A stretch of DNA of 35,442 bases from Acidiferrobacter sp. (GTDB taxonomy: Bacteria > Pseudomonadota > Gammaproteobacteria > Acidiferrobacterales > Acidiferrobacteraceae). The position numbers and the translations under genes are program-made. Below are positions 10,963 through 19,502 of this stretch, piece by piece. Under the pieces are notes generated by a model. It was not told the origin of the DNA. It did not search any database and was given only the letters and a program-made list of their open reading frames with translations. Each line of letters opens with the position of its first letter. The first letter of the stretch is position 1. The DNA lies in NCBI GenBank assembly GCA_027335965.1, contig DAHWGZ010000001.1:1-35442 (forward strand). Reading direction: 5' to 3'.

Positions 10963-11976
10963 GTGGACGATTTCGCGCGCCGGCTGCTCGCCTGGTATCG
11001 CCGCCATGGGCGCCATGACCTGCCATGGCAGGTCAGCGACCCCTATGCGCGTTGGCTCGCCGAGGTCATGCTCCAGCAGACCACGGTAACCGCCGTCATC
11101 CCCTATTTCCGGCGCTTCATGGGCGCGTTCCCGACCGTGCGGGCCCTCGCCCAGGCGACCCAGGATGAGGTCCTCGCCCACTGGGCGGGCCTTGGCTACT
11201 ATGCGCGGGCGCGCAATCTCCATGCCGCCGCGCGCCTCATCACCGAACGCTACGCCGGCGAGTTCCCGCGCACCGCCGAGGACTGGGCGGCCCTGCCCGG
11301 GGTGGGACCGTCGACCGCGGCGGCGATCGTCGCCTTTGCCTTCGGGATCCCCGCGCCCATACTCGATGCCAACGCCCGCCGCGTATTGGCCCGTTACCAT
11401 GCGGTAGGCGGCCGCGACGCGCGCGCCCTGCGCGCGCTCTGGACGCACGCCCGCGACCACACCCCCACGCACGACGCGGCCGCTTATACGCAGGCGATCA
11501 TGGACCTCGGCGCCCTGGTCTGTCGCAAGACCCCCGAGTGCGCCGCCTGCCCGGTCGCCGCGGGCTGCGCCTTCGAGGGCGAGGACGCGCCGATCACGCG
11601 ACGCCCGCGCCCCGAGCGCGCGGTATTCATGGCGCTGATTCGCGATCCCGGGCGCGGCTTCCTGCTGGTCCGCAGGCCTTCTCGCGGTGTCTGGGGCGGG
11701 CTTTGGAGTCTGCCGGAAAGCGCCGAGCTCAAAGGTCTGCAAGCGGCGGTCGCGGCCCTCGGCCTCGAGCCTCGGATGGGTCCGGCCGTCGCGCCCATCC
11801 ATCATGTGTTTACCCACTTCCGGCTCACCATAACGCCGATCCCCGTCGAGGGGGTCTCTCAAGCGCCCGGCGTGGCGGAGTGCGGCGATGTGATGTGGTA
11901 TAAAGGGCACGGGCCTGGTCCCGGGATGCCGGCGCCCATTCGCCGCCTGCTCAACCAATTTCTGGAGGTGCCATGA
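10963..11976 (+). CDS. mutY: Adenine DNA glycosylase MutY
   Basis: MutY removes adenine mispaired with 8-oxoguanine. The 337-residue product has the catalytic Glu34 in [19 protein letters not shown], the helix-hairpin-helix [12 protein letters not shown] and catalytic Asp135 in PILDAN. An iron-sulfur cysteine set (187, 193, 196, 202) and a C-terminal NUDIX-like 8-oxoG recognition domain with WGGLWSLPE follow. The cysteine spacing is C-x5-C-x2-C-x5-C, one residue shorter than the usual C-x6-C at the first step. The start is GTG 10963, 2 bp after the asmA-like gene. The stop overlaps yggX by four bases. Confidence 0.95.
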   Translation: MDDFARRLLAWYRRHGRHDLPWQVSDPYARWLAEVMLQQTTVTAVIPYFRRFMGAFPTVRALAQATQDEVLAHWAGLGYYARARNLHAAARLITERYAGEFPRTAEDWAALPGVGPSTAAAIVAFAFGIPAPILDANARRVLARYHAVGGRDARALRALWTHARDHTPTHDAAAYTQAIMDLGALVCRKTPECAACPVAAGCAFEGEDAPITRRPRPERAVFMALIRDPGRGFLLVRRPSRGVWGGLWSLPESAELKGLQAAVAALGLEPRMGPAVAPIHHVFTHFRLTITPIPVEGVSQAPGVAECGDVMWYKGHGPGPGMPAPIRRLLNQFLEVP

Positions 11977-12248
11977 GTCGAACCGTATTGTGTGTGAAGC
12001 TCAAGAAAGAGGCGGAAGGCCTGGCCTATCCGACCTATCCAGGCGACCTCGGCAAGCGGATCTTCGAGAGCGTCTCCAAGGAGGCCTGGGGGCAATGGCT
12101 CGGCCACCAGACCATGCTCATCAACGAGTATCGCCTGAGCCCGATGGATCCCAAGGCGCGCAAGTTTCTCGAAAAGGAAATGGAGTCGTACTTCTTTGGC
12201 GAGGGCGCGACGATGCCCGAGGGCTACAAGCCCCCGGGAAGCAAATGA
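11973..12248 (+). CDS. yggX: Probable Fe(2+)-trafficking protein YggX
   Basis: The 91-residue protein begins [17 protein letters not shown] with the conserved Cys7, and continues [38 protein letters not shown] and MESYFFGEG, all hallmarks of YggX. YggX is linked to protection of iron-sulfur clusters against oxidative damage. Its ATG overlaps the mutY stop (ATGA) and the mutY-yggX pair is conserved in E. coli, so translation is probably coupled. The tail is short and hydrophilic. Confidence 0.96.
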   Translation: MSRTVLCVKLKKEAEGLAYPTYPGDLGKRIFESVSKEAWGQWLGHQTMLINEYRLSPMDPKARKFLEKEMESYFFGEGATMPEGYKPPGSK

Positions 12249-12257
12249 TCAGCGCCT

Positions 12258-12971
12258 CTACGCGAGGTTCGCCGTGAAGAAGTTCTTCGTCATGCGCCAG
12301 CCCGTGTCGGTGGCGCGCGCCTCGGCCGGGCTCGCCTTGTCCATGAAGGCATGCCCGACGTCGGGGAATACGCTCATCGTGTAGCGCTTGTTGGCGCGGC
12401 TCAGGCTTTCGGCCACGCGCGCATGCTCATCGGGGCCTATCGAGGTGTCTTGGGCCCCATAGCAAAGCAGCAGCGGCGCCTGAAGCCGCGGGACATCGCC
12501 CAGGATCGAGGTCCGGCCAAGCATGTCCTTGGGGTTGTCGATTCCGCCGCCGTAGAAAGAGATGGTCGCGCCGATGTCACTCGGATAGCGCGTCGCGGCG
12601 AGGACCGCCAAGCGGCCGCCGTTGCAAAATCCCATGACGCCCAGCCTGTCGGCCAGCACGTCCTTGCGCGCCTTGAAGAAGCCGACGGCGCGGCCGAAGG
12701 CGTCCATGACCCCCGCGTCCCCGACCGCCTTGAACTTGGCCACGGCCCCTTGAATGTCCGGCGGCGCGAACAGCGCCCCATCGTAGAAGTCGAGCACGAA
12801 AGAGGCGAATCCCAGCCCCGCGAGCTTCTCGCCCACGAGCCGCATATGGTCGTTGACGCCCCAGATCTCCATGAACACGATCACAAGCGGCGCGGGGCCG
12901 CCCGGTGGCTTCACGAAGTACCCGCGCACATGGGATTCATCCAGGTAGGTTGCGGATTTCGGTTTTTCCAT
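12258..12971 (-). CDS. Dienelactone hydrolase-family protein
   Basis: This 237-residue alpha/beta hydrolase has the DLH catalytic set: Glu36 in FMEIWG, nucleophile Cys116 in GFCNGGR, Asp175 in YGAQDTSIG and His207 in DVGHAFM. The use of Cys rather than Ser is typical of the DLH family. Classical members open dienelactone rings in chlorocatechol breakdown, but most chromosomal homologues have unknown substrates and no catabolic genes are nearby here. An AAGGAG site lies 8 bp before the ATG. It lies 45 bp downstream of the radical SAM gene on the same strand and converges with yggX. Confidence 0.9.
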   Translation of the reverse strand: MEKPKSATYLDESHVRGYFVKPPGGPAPLVIVFMEIWGVNDHMRLVGEKLAGLGFASFVLDFYDGALFAPPDIQGAVAKFKAVGDAGVMDAFGRAVGFFKARKDVLADRLGVMGFCNGGRLAVLAATRYPSDIGATISFYGGGIDNPKDMLGRTSILGDVPRLQAPLLLCYGAQDTSIGPDEHARVAESLSRANKRYTMSVFPDVGHAFMDKASPAEARATDTGWRMTKNFFTANLA

Positions 12972-13016
12972 GTCGATTTTCTCCTTGGGAACACATGATG
13001 ATCAAAGTCCGCTGCG

Positions 13017-14387
13017 CTAGGCCCCGACCGCGCAGCGCGCGAGCTGGGCCGTGGTCGGCTCCGCGCAGCAGTACCAGGGCTCGGATAGCTGCGGGCCCTC
13101 GGGCCCCGCGCAGCCGGCCGCAAGCGGCGGGGCCTCGCGTCCCGCCGCCTCGTGCGCCAGCCGCCACAGACCGGCAAAGGCCTCCCAGCGGCTGCCCTCG
13201 CTTCCGGCCCGCTCCACCCACGCCTGGACGCGAACCTGCAAGGCATCGACGCGCGCGTCGGGGTTTGCCCAGGGGTAGCCCAGGATCGCGTCGTTGAATG
13301 GCCGAAGGCCTTCGCGAAAGCCCGGAATGCGCAGGAGATAGGAGTCTTCCGGGATGAGCAGGCGGATGGCGAGCTGGATGGGGGCCACGCTGTTGATAAG
13401 CCCCAGGTCGCGCACGCGCGCGAGCAGGTCCACGTAATCGTCGAGGGTCGTCCAGGGGGTGAACGGCACGAAGGTCGGGGCGAGCGCCATCCCGGCGGCG
13501 CGCACCAGCGCCACGGCGCGGCCGATGTCTTCCCCCGTGTGCCCCTTGTCCAGATGGCGGAGCACCGTATCGTCGAACGACTCCGCGGCGCTCGTGATGA
13601 ACAGGCCGCCGTACTCGCGCAGCCGCGGCAGGAGGTCTTGATGCGTCAAGATATGCGAGATCTTGATCGTGGCGTCGAAGGTCACATGCGGCCAACGATC
13701 ATGCATCGCCGCCAGCACGCGCAGCGCGTGGGTCGGCCCATTCAGGAAATCCGGGTCCCCGAAGGACAGATGGGTGGCGCCCTGGGCGATCTGCTGCTCG
13801 GCGTCGGCGATCACCACGTCCCGCGGGATCGCCCGGAAGCGGCCCTCGTACACGGGGACCAGCGGGCAGTGCCGGCAGAGATATTTGCAGCCGCGCGAGG
13901 CCTCCACGAAGCCGACGGTCTTGCGCGAGCCATCCGGCAGCCCGAGGTGCGCGTAGCGCGTCAAAGGCGGCAGCCCGGCGCGATCCGGGACCACGAAGGT
14001 CACTTTCGCAAGGCCCTCGCCCGGCCTGTCCCCCGCGACCATCGCCAGCAGGTCGTTCTCGAACTCCGGGCCCAGCACCGCGTCCACGCCCAGACCCCTC
14101 AGAAGCGCCCGGTTCGGCGGGCCATAGACCCCATAACAGACGATGCGCGCGCCGCGGGCCCGGCGCCGCAGCTCTGGCAGCAGGCCCATCGCGATGCGCG
14201 TGGCGGTGTGCATGCCGAGCGCGATCCCGATGATCTGGAAGCCCTCGAGGCCGGCCCTGGGGAGCGTGGCGAGCGTGAGATCGACCGGCACCACCTCGTG
14301 GCCGCGCGCGCGCAGCAACGCCGCGGGATGGGCCAGCGAGTGGGGTTGACGGCCGAGTTCATAGGGGCTGATCAATAGCACTTTCAT
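13017..14387 (-). CDS. Radical SAM protein with B12-binding-like N-domain and CCAEP tail
   Basis: The 456-residue product starts MKVLLISPYELGRQP and has a Rossmann-like cobalamin-binding-type domain in the first ~120 residues, without an obvious DxHxxG base-off motif. The radical SAM cluster motif CKYLCRHC follows (Cys167, 171, 174). The C-terminal region ends with WYCCAEP at about 438-444. From memory, NCBI describes a CUAEP/CCAEP-tail radical SAM (seleno)protein family of unknown function in which the first or second residue of the pair can be selenocysteine. Here both codons are TGC, so this is the all-cysteine form. The start at 14387 was chosen over 14453 because MKVLLISPYE is the natural first strand. 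The substrate is unknown. Confidence 0.85.
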   Translation of the reverse strand: MKVLLISPYELGRQPHSLAHPAALLRARGHEVVPVDLTLATLPRAGLEGFQIIGIALGMHTATRIAMGLLPELRRRARGARIVCYGVYGPPNRALLRGLGVDAVLGPEFENDLLAMVAGDRPGEGLAKVTFVVPDRAGLPPLTRYAHLGLPDGSRKTVGFVEASRGCKYLCRHCPLVPVYEGRFRAIPRDVVIADAEQQIAQGATHLSFGDPDFLNGPTHALRVLAAMHDRWPHVTFDATIKISHILTHQDLLPRLREYGGLFITSAAESFDDTVLRHLDKGHTGEDIGRAVALVRAAGMALAPTFVPFTPWTTLDDYVDLLARVRDLGLINSVAPIQLAIRLLIPEDSYLLRIPGFREGLRPFNDAILGYPWANPDARVDALQVRVQAWVERAGSEGSRWEAFAGLWRLAHEAAGREAPPLAAGCAGPEGPQLSEPWYCCAEPTTAQLARCAVGA

Positions 14388-14557
14388 GCCCCCATGATAC
14401 GGCAAAGCCCTGCCCTTGTCGGCCCGTCCCCGGCCCGCGAGGCCGTCGCTCACCAGGGCGCGCCGCCCCGGCCCCGCCCCCTTGTCCGCGATTCCGCGGA
14501 CCCGCGGCCGCGAGGCGTCTTGACGTAGCCGGGGCGAGCGGCTTTAATGCGCGCTTC

Positions 14558-14633
<76 letters not shown>

Positions 14634-14792
14634 ATAGACACAAAGACTTGCCTCGATCCGCAAAAGCCCCGATTCGCCGTGTCGCACGCCGGGGCGCTTT
14701 CGGGGCCATCCCAAGGTTTGGCTGCTCCCTCGCCGTGCGGCAGGCCGGCGCCCCTCGCCCGCACCTCCGGTATCGCCTCGCGCTCGATGCGC

Positions 14793-15000
14793 TCACTTTG
14801 GCGAGGGCTCCACGAGAGACGCCAGCCCTATCCGCTCATTCATCTCGCGTTTCGCCCCCACCCCCGCCAAATTTGGCGGGGGGTGCGCCTTTCCGGCCAT
14901 CATGCGTTCCCGCGCCAGCTTCACCAAGCCCTCCTTGAGATGCAAGGCGACCTCGGCCCGCTGGTAATCGGTGAGATTGCGGCGGCCTAACGGATTCGCC
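14793..15000 (-). pseudogene. Fragment of a ParB-like/element-borne DNA-binding protein
   Basis: The minus strand reads NPLGRRNLTDYQRAEVALHLKEGL...KLARERMMAGK, which resembles the conserved NQLGRRNLTxxQRAxLALxLK segment found after the ParB-like domain in proteins of plasmids and integrative elements. The N-terminal ParB domain and the usual C-terminal helix-turn-helix are missing. The frame continues to about 15110 but without family resemblance. It contains a 22-bp perfect palindrome at 14861-14882. The family assignment is from memory of the motif, so it is moderate. Confidence 0.45.
14861..14882. repeat. 22-bp perfect GC-rich palindrome with AAATTT centre
   Basis: The stretch is a perfect inverted repeat with five C's, GCC and AAA on the left arm mirrored by TTT, GGC and five G's on the right. 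It lies inside the ParB-like fragment, coding for PPPNLAG on the minus strand. It could form a strong hairpin, but no U-tract follows, so it is not a typical intrinsic terminator. Confidence 0.8.
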
Positions 15001-15285
15001 CAGTCATCCGTCGCGATGCTCGGCTTTGCACATCGCCGCCCATTCCGCGGCGCTCTTGGCTTGCCGGGGCACAAGGAAGCGCGGTCCCGCCCTTCCGGCC
15101 GTCCGGCCATGTCAGGCCATTTGAGCGGCCCAGGTCTATCTCACGGAAAGCGAGAACGAGGAGATTGTCTGCGCGGTTCTTGCCGCGCTCGGTTGAGTGC
15201 CGCGAGCGATTCATGGTCTAGTCCGGCAGGTGGTCGCGCCAAGCACGCTCGCCCGGTACGCGGTCGGGAAAACCGGTGGTGCCCG

Positions 15286-15558
15286 TCACGCGAGTCGGCG
15301 GACCTTCAGGGGCTTCTTGCTCACTTGCCAAAGGTCGTACCGCGCTTGCTGCACGAGCCAGCTTTCGGCGCTGCCGCCAAATGCCAGGGAAAGGCGAACG
15401 GCCATGGTCGGGGCGATCCCGGTATGCCCGTTCAGAATCTCGGAGAGCGCCTTGCGCGTCACGCCCAGCGCCTCGGCGGCCGCCGTAACCGACAAACCCA
15501 AAGGCTCCAGGCAGAGCTCACGTATGACTTCGCCAGGATGGGGAGGGTTATGCATCAT
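15286..15558 (-). CDS. higA: HigA-type XRE-family antitoxin
   Basis: The 90-residue product begins [21 protein letters not shown] and continues with a helix-turn-helix ([22 protein letters not shown]) and the tail [20 protein letters not shown], the standard HigA/VapI antitoxin pattern. Such proteins neutralise a RelE-like toxin and repress their own operon. The ATG at 15558 has AAGGAG 7 bp upstream and overlaps the stop of the upstream higB relic (ATGA). HigB precedes HigA, the usual order for this family. The antitoxin frame is intact although its toxin is broken. Confidence 0.9.
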   Translation of the reverse strand: MMHNPPHPGEVIRELCLEPLGLSVTAAAEALGVTRKALSEILNGHTGIAPTMAVRLSLAFGGSAESWLVQQARYDLWQVSKKPLKVRRLA

Positions 15559-15848
15559 AACAAGCTCCTTCCATGATAATCGCGGTAATCCACGTCGTGG
15601 GCTTCCGCCCCCTCGAACCGAACGATCAACCGCCAGTTGCCCGACACGTTGACCGCCCGGTAACCGCGCCACTCGCCGCTCAATGGGTTAGGCGCGCCCC
15701 GGCAGATTCATGTCCTCGGGCTTGCTTGCAGCGTCCAGACGGGCGAGAAGCACGCGCAGCCGCTTGGCATGGTCGGCGACTATCCCGGCCTTACCGCCCG
15801 TCTCATAGAACAGCTTTTAAGACCCTTGTGCCGGAATCTCTGGATCAC
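15555..15848 (-). pseudogene. higB: HigB-type toxin, broken by two frameshifts
   Basis: Reading leftwards from GTG 15848 (behind a GAGGTGA site) gives VIQRFRHKGLK. The match continues in a second frame as LFYETGGKAGIVADHAKRL and PEDMNLPG, then in a third frame as [18 protein letters not shown] and [12 protein letters not shown], ending at a TGA that overlaps the higA start. Together these cover a full-length RelE/HigB mRNA-interferase. The first shift is at a run of four A's near 15816, where a fifth A would give KKL. The second is near 15690 and needs two missing bases or one extra. The first frame stops early, so no active toxin is expected unless both are sequencing errors. Confidence 0.82.
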
Positions 15849-15911
15849 GCCGTCACCTCATGGGTTACGGTATAAGACGTACAGGGAGGCGCGCCAAGCC
15901 CCTTTGCGCGG

Positions 15912-16245
15912 TCACAGCGCCCGTTCCAGGACCACGATCTCAGCGCCCTTGGCCGCCTTCCATACAAAGTCCTCGATCTTCTCCCTAGGTGCCCGTAGCC
16001 GCTCGGTGGTGATGAGCAGATTCCCGCCCGTCACGCCCCCGGGCCTTGTGGTTCATGAGGCGTTTCAGGGCGTAGCTCGGTATGTCCAAGGTTTCCGCGA
16101 GAGTGGCGAAGGCGCGGCGCAGCTCATGCACCATGAACTTGATGCCCGATGCTTTCGCGATGTCCTCTAGGGAATGCCGCAGGTGGCCTATCTCGTCTCC
16201 CCGCCCCATCGGCCCCCGCGCATTGGCCGAAAGTGACTTGCCGGG
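15912..16245 (-). pseudogene. Tyrosine recombinase (integrase) C-terminal fragment, frameshifted
   Basis: The minus strand encodes IGHLRHSLEDIAKASGIKF, MVHELRRAFATLAETLD and SYALKRLMNHK, which is the catalytic HxLRR region of phage/island integrases, normally followed by GDVTAGYI with the nucleophile tyrosine. At a run of five G's near 16040 the frame shifts. The continuation GVTGGNLLITTERLRAP and REKIEDFVWKA reads in the next frame to a stop at 15912. The expected Tyr position is occupied by Asn-Leu (GGNLLITTERL), so the catalytic nucleophile appears lost as well. The N-terminal DNA-binding part is absent; similarity ends near 16245. This is a relic, not a working integrase. Confidence 0.82.
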
Positions 16246-16357
16246 GGCCGCCTCTTCCTGCCGGCGCCCCAAGCTCTCCCCTCGGGCTCGAGGCGATCCC
16301 GGTGCGCGGGCAGGCGGAAGAGCCCCTTTCGTGGTTCCTCGCGAGACCTTCCGGCCA

Positions 16358-18028
16358 TCAACCCCCTTTCCCGACGATAAGGGCGTTTGGGCGCTCATCC
16401 AGGTAATCGGCCAGGGTGCGCAACGAGCGCGCCGCCTCCGTCACCTGGCGCAAGGTCGCGGGGAGCGAGCCCGCCTGGGGCCCCGGGTTCGCGAGACCTT
16501 CACCCATGACCCCTTGCAGGCCCGTCACGGCCTTCTGCGCGGCCTGCGCGGCCCGGCGCACGCGCCTCAGAATGGCCGGCAGGTCGTGGTGGGCGCTCTG
16601 GCTCATGGCGCGGACGTCGGCCAGCGTCTCGTCGAGATTCCTGAGGGCCTCCTTGGTTTTCGGGGAGCGGCTCAGGGCGGCGATCCGGCCGGTCGCGGTC
16701 CGCATGTTCCCGGCGATCGCGGAGAGCGGCAGGCCCCGAACCTTCAGCAGGATCGCGCTCACCTGCCGGGCGATGTCCTCGATGCCACCCGCCGCGGTCA
16801 CCGGGATGACGGGTGGATTCCCGGCCTCGAGGGTGGCGGGCTTCGCGCCCGGGACCCGGCTCAGGACGATGCCGGGGGCGCCGACCAGCGGCGTGCCGCG
16901 GGCGCGCTCGGCGCGCAGGCCGTGGGCGATCAAGGTCCGCAGCATGGCGTCCACCGGTTTGCGGGGCGGGGTGCGCGCACGGCGCGCATAGGCCAGGCCC
17001 AGGAGCCGCGGGTCGAGGGCGATCCGTACGCGCGTCACGAGCCGGCCGCGGCGCCCATCGTAGATCATGTGCACCGCCGTCACCGATCCCACGCGCGCCC
17101 CCTCGAGAGTGACCGGCGCCCAGCGCCTGAGCCCATGCGGGCCGCCCGGCAGCCTCAGCTGGTAGTCGACCGCCATCGGCGACGGGGCGTCGCGGGCATC
17201 GCCCCGGCTCTTGTAGAGCGTGAAGCGCGCCCCATTTCGTGCCCCACGACCCGGCGCCGGGGTCATGAACGCCACCGCGCCCGAAATCAGCGCCGGCAGC
17301 GACTGCAGTTCGACGCCCGGGCCGCTCCCTCCGAGCGCGACGTGCACGGCGCTTGCATCCCAGAGCCTGGTCGTGGTCTGCACGAGCCGCTGATAAGGCG
17401 CCCGCACAAAGCAGTAGACATGGAATCTTCCCCTGCTCTTCGGTAATCGATAGCCCAGCACCGCGCCCACCTTCATGTGCCTGTAGTACACCTTGGAGCC
17501 CCGGGAGATGTCCCCGAGGCGCCTTGTCAGGAGCACGAAGGTCTCGCCCGCGTGCTGATGCTTCAGGATCGGCGGCTTGGCCGCCCCCATGAATTGATGC
17601 CAGGTCTTGCCTTTCGCCGGCTCGATATCGATGTAAGGCCCGGTTATGACGGTCTTCAAGGACGAGAGGCTCGTGGCCTGAAAGGAGTTGCCCACGATCC
17701 AGAACTTGGTGCCGCGCGCGAGATAGCCCTCCATGTCGGAGTTAAATCGGATATCGACCTTCATCTGGTCGCGGATGGGGAAGACGTGAACGCCGCTCAC
17801 ATGACCCACGACCGCCCCGCGATATTTGGCCTTGGTGTGTTGCGTCTTGATACCGCCCACCAGAGGGAACGTCACGCGCACCTGGGGCCCGTTGTGCACG
17901 AGCGCCCTGATGCCGATCCAGGCCACCACCAGCAGCGCGCCCACCGGGATCGCCCACACAAGCCCCGGCCACCGGCCGGGGTGGAATTGCGCCTCGCGGG
18001 GATGCTTGTCGCCGCCCCCCTCAGTCAC
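16358..18028 (-). CDS. pqiB: Intermembrane transport protein PqiB (MlaD/MCE family)
   Basis: PqiB is a periplasm-spanning MCE protein that forms a tube for lipid movement between inner and outer membranes. The 556-residue product has one N-terminal membrane helix (WAIPVGALLVVAWIGIRAL). Three MCE repeats follow, starting near GPQVRVTFPLVGGIKTQHTKAKYRG, GETFVLLTRRLGDISRGSKVYYRHMKVG and VDYQLRLPGGPHGLRRWAPVTLEGARVGSV. A C-terminal coiled-coil-like helix ends DYLDERPNALIVGKGG. The length fits E. coli PqiB (546). The GTG start overlaps the pqiA stop by 8 bp. The usual third gene, pqiC, is not present downstream; the decayed element lies there instead. Confidence 0.94.
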   Translation of the reverse strand: MTEGGGDKHPREAQFHPGRWPGLVWAIPVGALLVVAWIGIRALVHNGPQVRVTFPLVGGIKTQHTKAKYRGAVVGHVSGVHVFPIRDQMKVDIRFNSDMEGYLARGTKFWIVGNSFQATSLSSLKTVITGPYIDIEPAKGKTWHQFMGAAKPPILKHQHAGETFVLLTRRLGDISRGSKVYYRHMKVGAVLGYRLPKSRGRFHVYCFVRAPYQRLVQTTTRLWDASAVHVALGGSGPGVELQSLPALISGAVAFMTPAPGRGARNGARFTLYKSRGDARDAPSPMAVDYQLRLPGGPHGLRRWAPVTLEGARVGSVTAVHMIYDGRRGRLVTRVRIALDPRLLGLAYARRARTPPRKPVDAMLRTLIAHGLRAERARGTPLVGAPGIVLSRVPGAKPATLEAGNPPVIPVTAAGGIEDIARQVSAILLKVRGLPLSAIAGNMRTATGRIAALSRSPKTKEALRNLDETLADVRAMSQSAHHDLPAILRRVRRAAQAAQKAVTGLQGVMGEGLANPGPQAGSLPATLRQVTEAARSLRTLADYLDERPNALIVGKGG

Positions 18029-19280
18029 CCGCGTCCTCCTTCGTCCGCCACATCGCGCGCGGATCGAACAGATCGGTGGCGACCATGGTCAAGACCACCA
18101 CCGCGAGAAACGCCGGCAAGGCCCACCCCACGCTCACCGCCAGGAAGCCGTGCAGATGCATGAGCGGCAAAAACACGATCACCGTAAAAACGTCGATGTG
18201 AGACCATCGCCCCATCACGGAGATCAAGCGATAAAGGCGCGTTTTGAATCGCAGGTGCCTCTGCGAGCCGGCATGAATCGAGACCGCAAACCACGCCAGC
18301 GCGAACAGCTTCAGAAACGGGATGACGATGCTCGCCACGAACACGACGCCCGCGAAGAACAGGAAATGGGCGTCGACGAGCTTCATGACGCCGGTCATGA
18401 TGGAATAAGGGTGAAGGCTGTCGAAGCGATCGTTGGCCTCCATGGGGTAGAGGTAGGCGATGGGGTATAAAACGAGTCCGGCGACCGTGAAGGCCAGGGA
18501 GCGGCTCACGGTGGCGGGCCGGCTGCGAAACACCGTCCCCCCGCAGCGCGGGCAGTCCGCGCCCTCGTATCGCGCCACCAGGGCCGCGTCGCAGTGCTGG
18601 CACCCCACCATGCCAGGCTCCGGCCGCGCCGCGTGCGCGCCGATCAGGCGCCATGTCGCGCGGCGCTCGAAGGCCGCGCGCGTGGCCATGGCAGACAGCG
18701 ACGCCGCCACCAGGCAGTAGGCCCCGGGCCCGATATGCGTCGGCAGAAACGGCGCTACCCGGCTGTATCCAATGAAACCCCCAAACAGGAAGACGTCCGG
18801 CATCGCCCACTGGTCGATGGTCTCGATCCAGCGCAGCGCCCGCCCAACCCGGGGCCCGCGCGCGCCCGCGCGCAAAAGCGCGAGGACCACCGCGAGTCCG
18901 CCATAGCGCACGAAAGGCAGAATCACGATTTCCACGGCCACCACGATGGCGGTCACCGGCCAGTCCTGATGCCATAAGACGGCGACGCCCGAGGCGATCA
19001 CGCTGCTCCGGCGCGCGCCCGCTATCGAGACCGAGAGCAGCGTGAGGATGTTGGCCGGCCATAGCAGGATGAAGGTCGTGAGCGCGCAGGCGAGCGCGGC
19101 GTCCAGCGAACGCCCGCGCATGCGCTCGAGCGGGGCCCCGCAGCGATAGCAGTGAAGAAAGCCGTGTACGCCAAAGGCCTTTAGCGCCTGAATGGCGCCG
19201 CAATCGGGACATGCGGTGGCGCCGTGCGGGGGGTTGAGGACGGCATCCTGTGACCCCCTGAAAAAAGTGCCGACCCGCAC
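18021..19280 (-). CDS. pqiA: Intermembrane transport protein PqiA
   Basis: PqiA is the inner-membrane partner of PqiB. The 419-residue product contains two copies of the PqiA unit. Each has zinc-ribbon-like CxxC pairs (CPDCG and CYRCG near the start, CQHCD and CPRCG in the middle) followed by four membrane helices. The signature LLWPANILTLLSV occurs in the first half and LYPIAYLYPMEAND in the second, with IPFLKLFALAWF and WSHIDVFTVIVF later. The start is GTG 19280 behind GGAGG at a 5-bp spacing. Transcription is divergent from cyoA across a 222-bp spacer in which I saw no clear promoter. Confidence 0.95.
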   Translation of the reverse strand: MRVGTFFRGSQDAVLNPPHGATACPDCGAIQALKAFGVHGFLHCYRCGAPLERMRGRSLDAALACALTTFILLWPANILTLLSVSIAGARRSSVIASGVAVLWHQDWPVTAIVVAVEIVILPFVRYGGLAVVLALLRAGARGPRVGRALRWIETIDQWAMPDVFLFGGFIGYSRVAPFLPTHIGPGAYCLVAASLSAMATRAAFERRATWRLIGAHAARPEPGMVGCQHCDAALVARYEGADCPRCGGTVFRSRPATVSRSLAFTVAGLVLYPIAYLYPMEANDRFDSLHPYSIMTGVMKLVDAHFLFFAGVVFVASIVIPFLKLFALAWFAVSIHAGSQRHLRFKTRLYRLISVMGRWSHIDVFTVIVFLPLMHLHGFLAVSVGWALPAFLAVVVLTMVATDLFDPRAMWRTKEDAGD

Positions 19281-19502
19281 GAACGCCTCCTCGCGCGGTC
19301 AGATCCCGACGTCGTCCCGCTTCTGGTCCCTTGCCTTCCTGCCCGCCGATTATCGGAAGCCGCCGCCTGGCGGGTCAATCCACCCCGCGGGGCCTCATTC
19401 CCGCCACGCCCGCTCGCGCATCCCGCGGCGCCGTGCGAATGACGGATGGCCGAAGCAACGCGCCTGCCTCGATAATGCCCGCAACGCAACGGGAATGACG
19501 AC

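Larger units (their letters stand above)
14634..16357. mobile_element. Decayed integrated element downstream of tRNA-Phe
   Basis: About 1.7 kb between the tRNA-Phe 3' end and pqiB carries only minus-strand gene relics of accessory type. These are a ParB-like fragment, an intact HigA, a twice-frameshifted HigB and the frameshifted C-terminus of a tyrosine recombinase. A tRNA 3' end plus an integrase is the usual signature of island insertion. I looked for a second copy of the tRNA-Phe 3' end near 16250-16400 and did not see one. The integrase lies at the end away from the tRNA, so internal deletion or rearrangement is likely. The parts 14634-14792, 15111-15285, 15849-15911 and 16246-16357 hold nothing I recognise. 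Confidence 0.65.

Noticed and set aside
12351..14378. Plus-strand open frames opposite the hydrolase and radical SAM genes
   Set aside because: They have low-complexity Arg/Gly/His-rich composition and run antisense to clear genes.
16250..16400. A second copy of the tRNA-Phe 3' end as an attachment repeat
   Set aside because: I found no matching stretch by eye near the far end of the decayed element.
19281..19502. Regulatory sites in the pqiA/cyoA divergent spacer
   Set aside because: No -35/-10 pair or operator-like palindrome was convincing.
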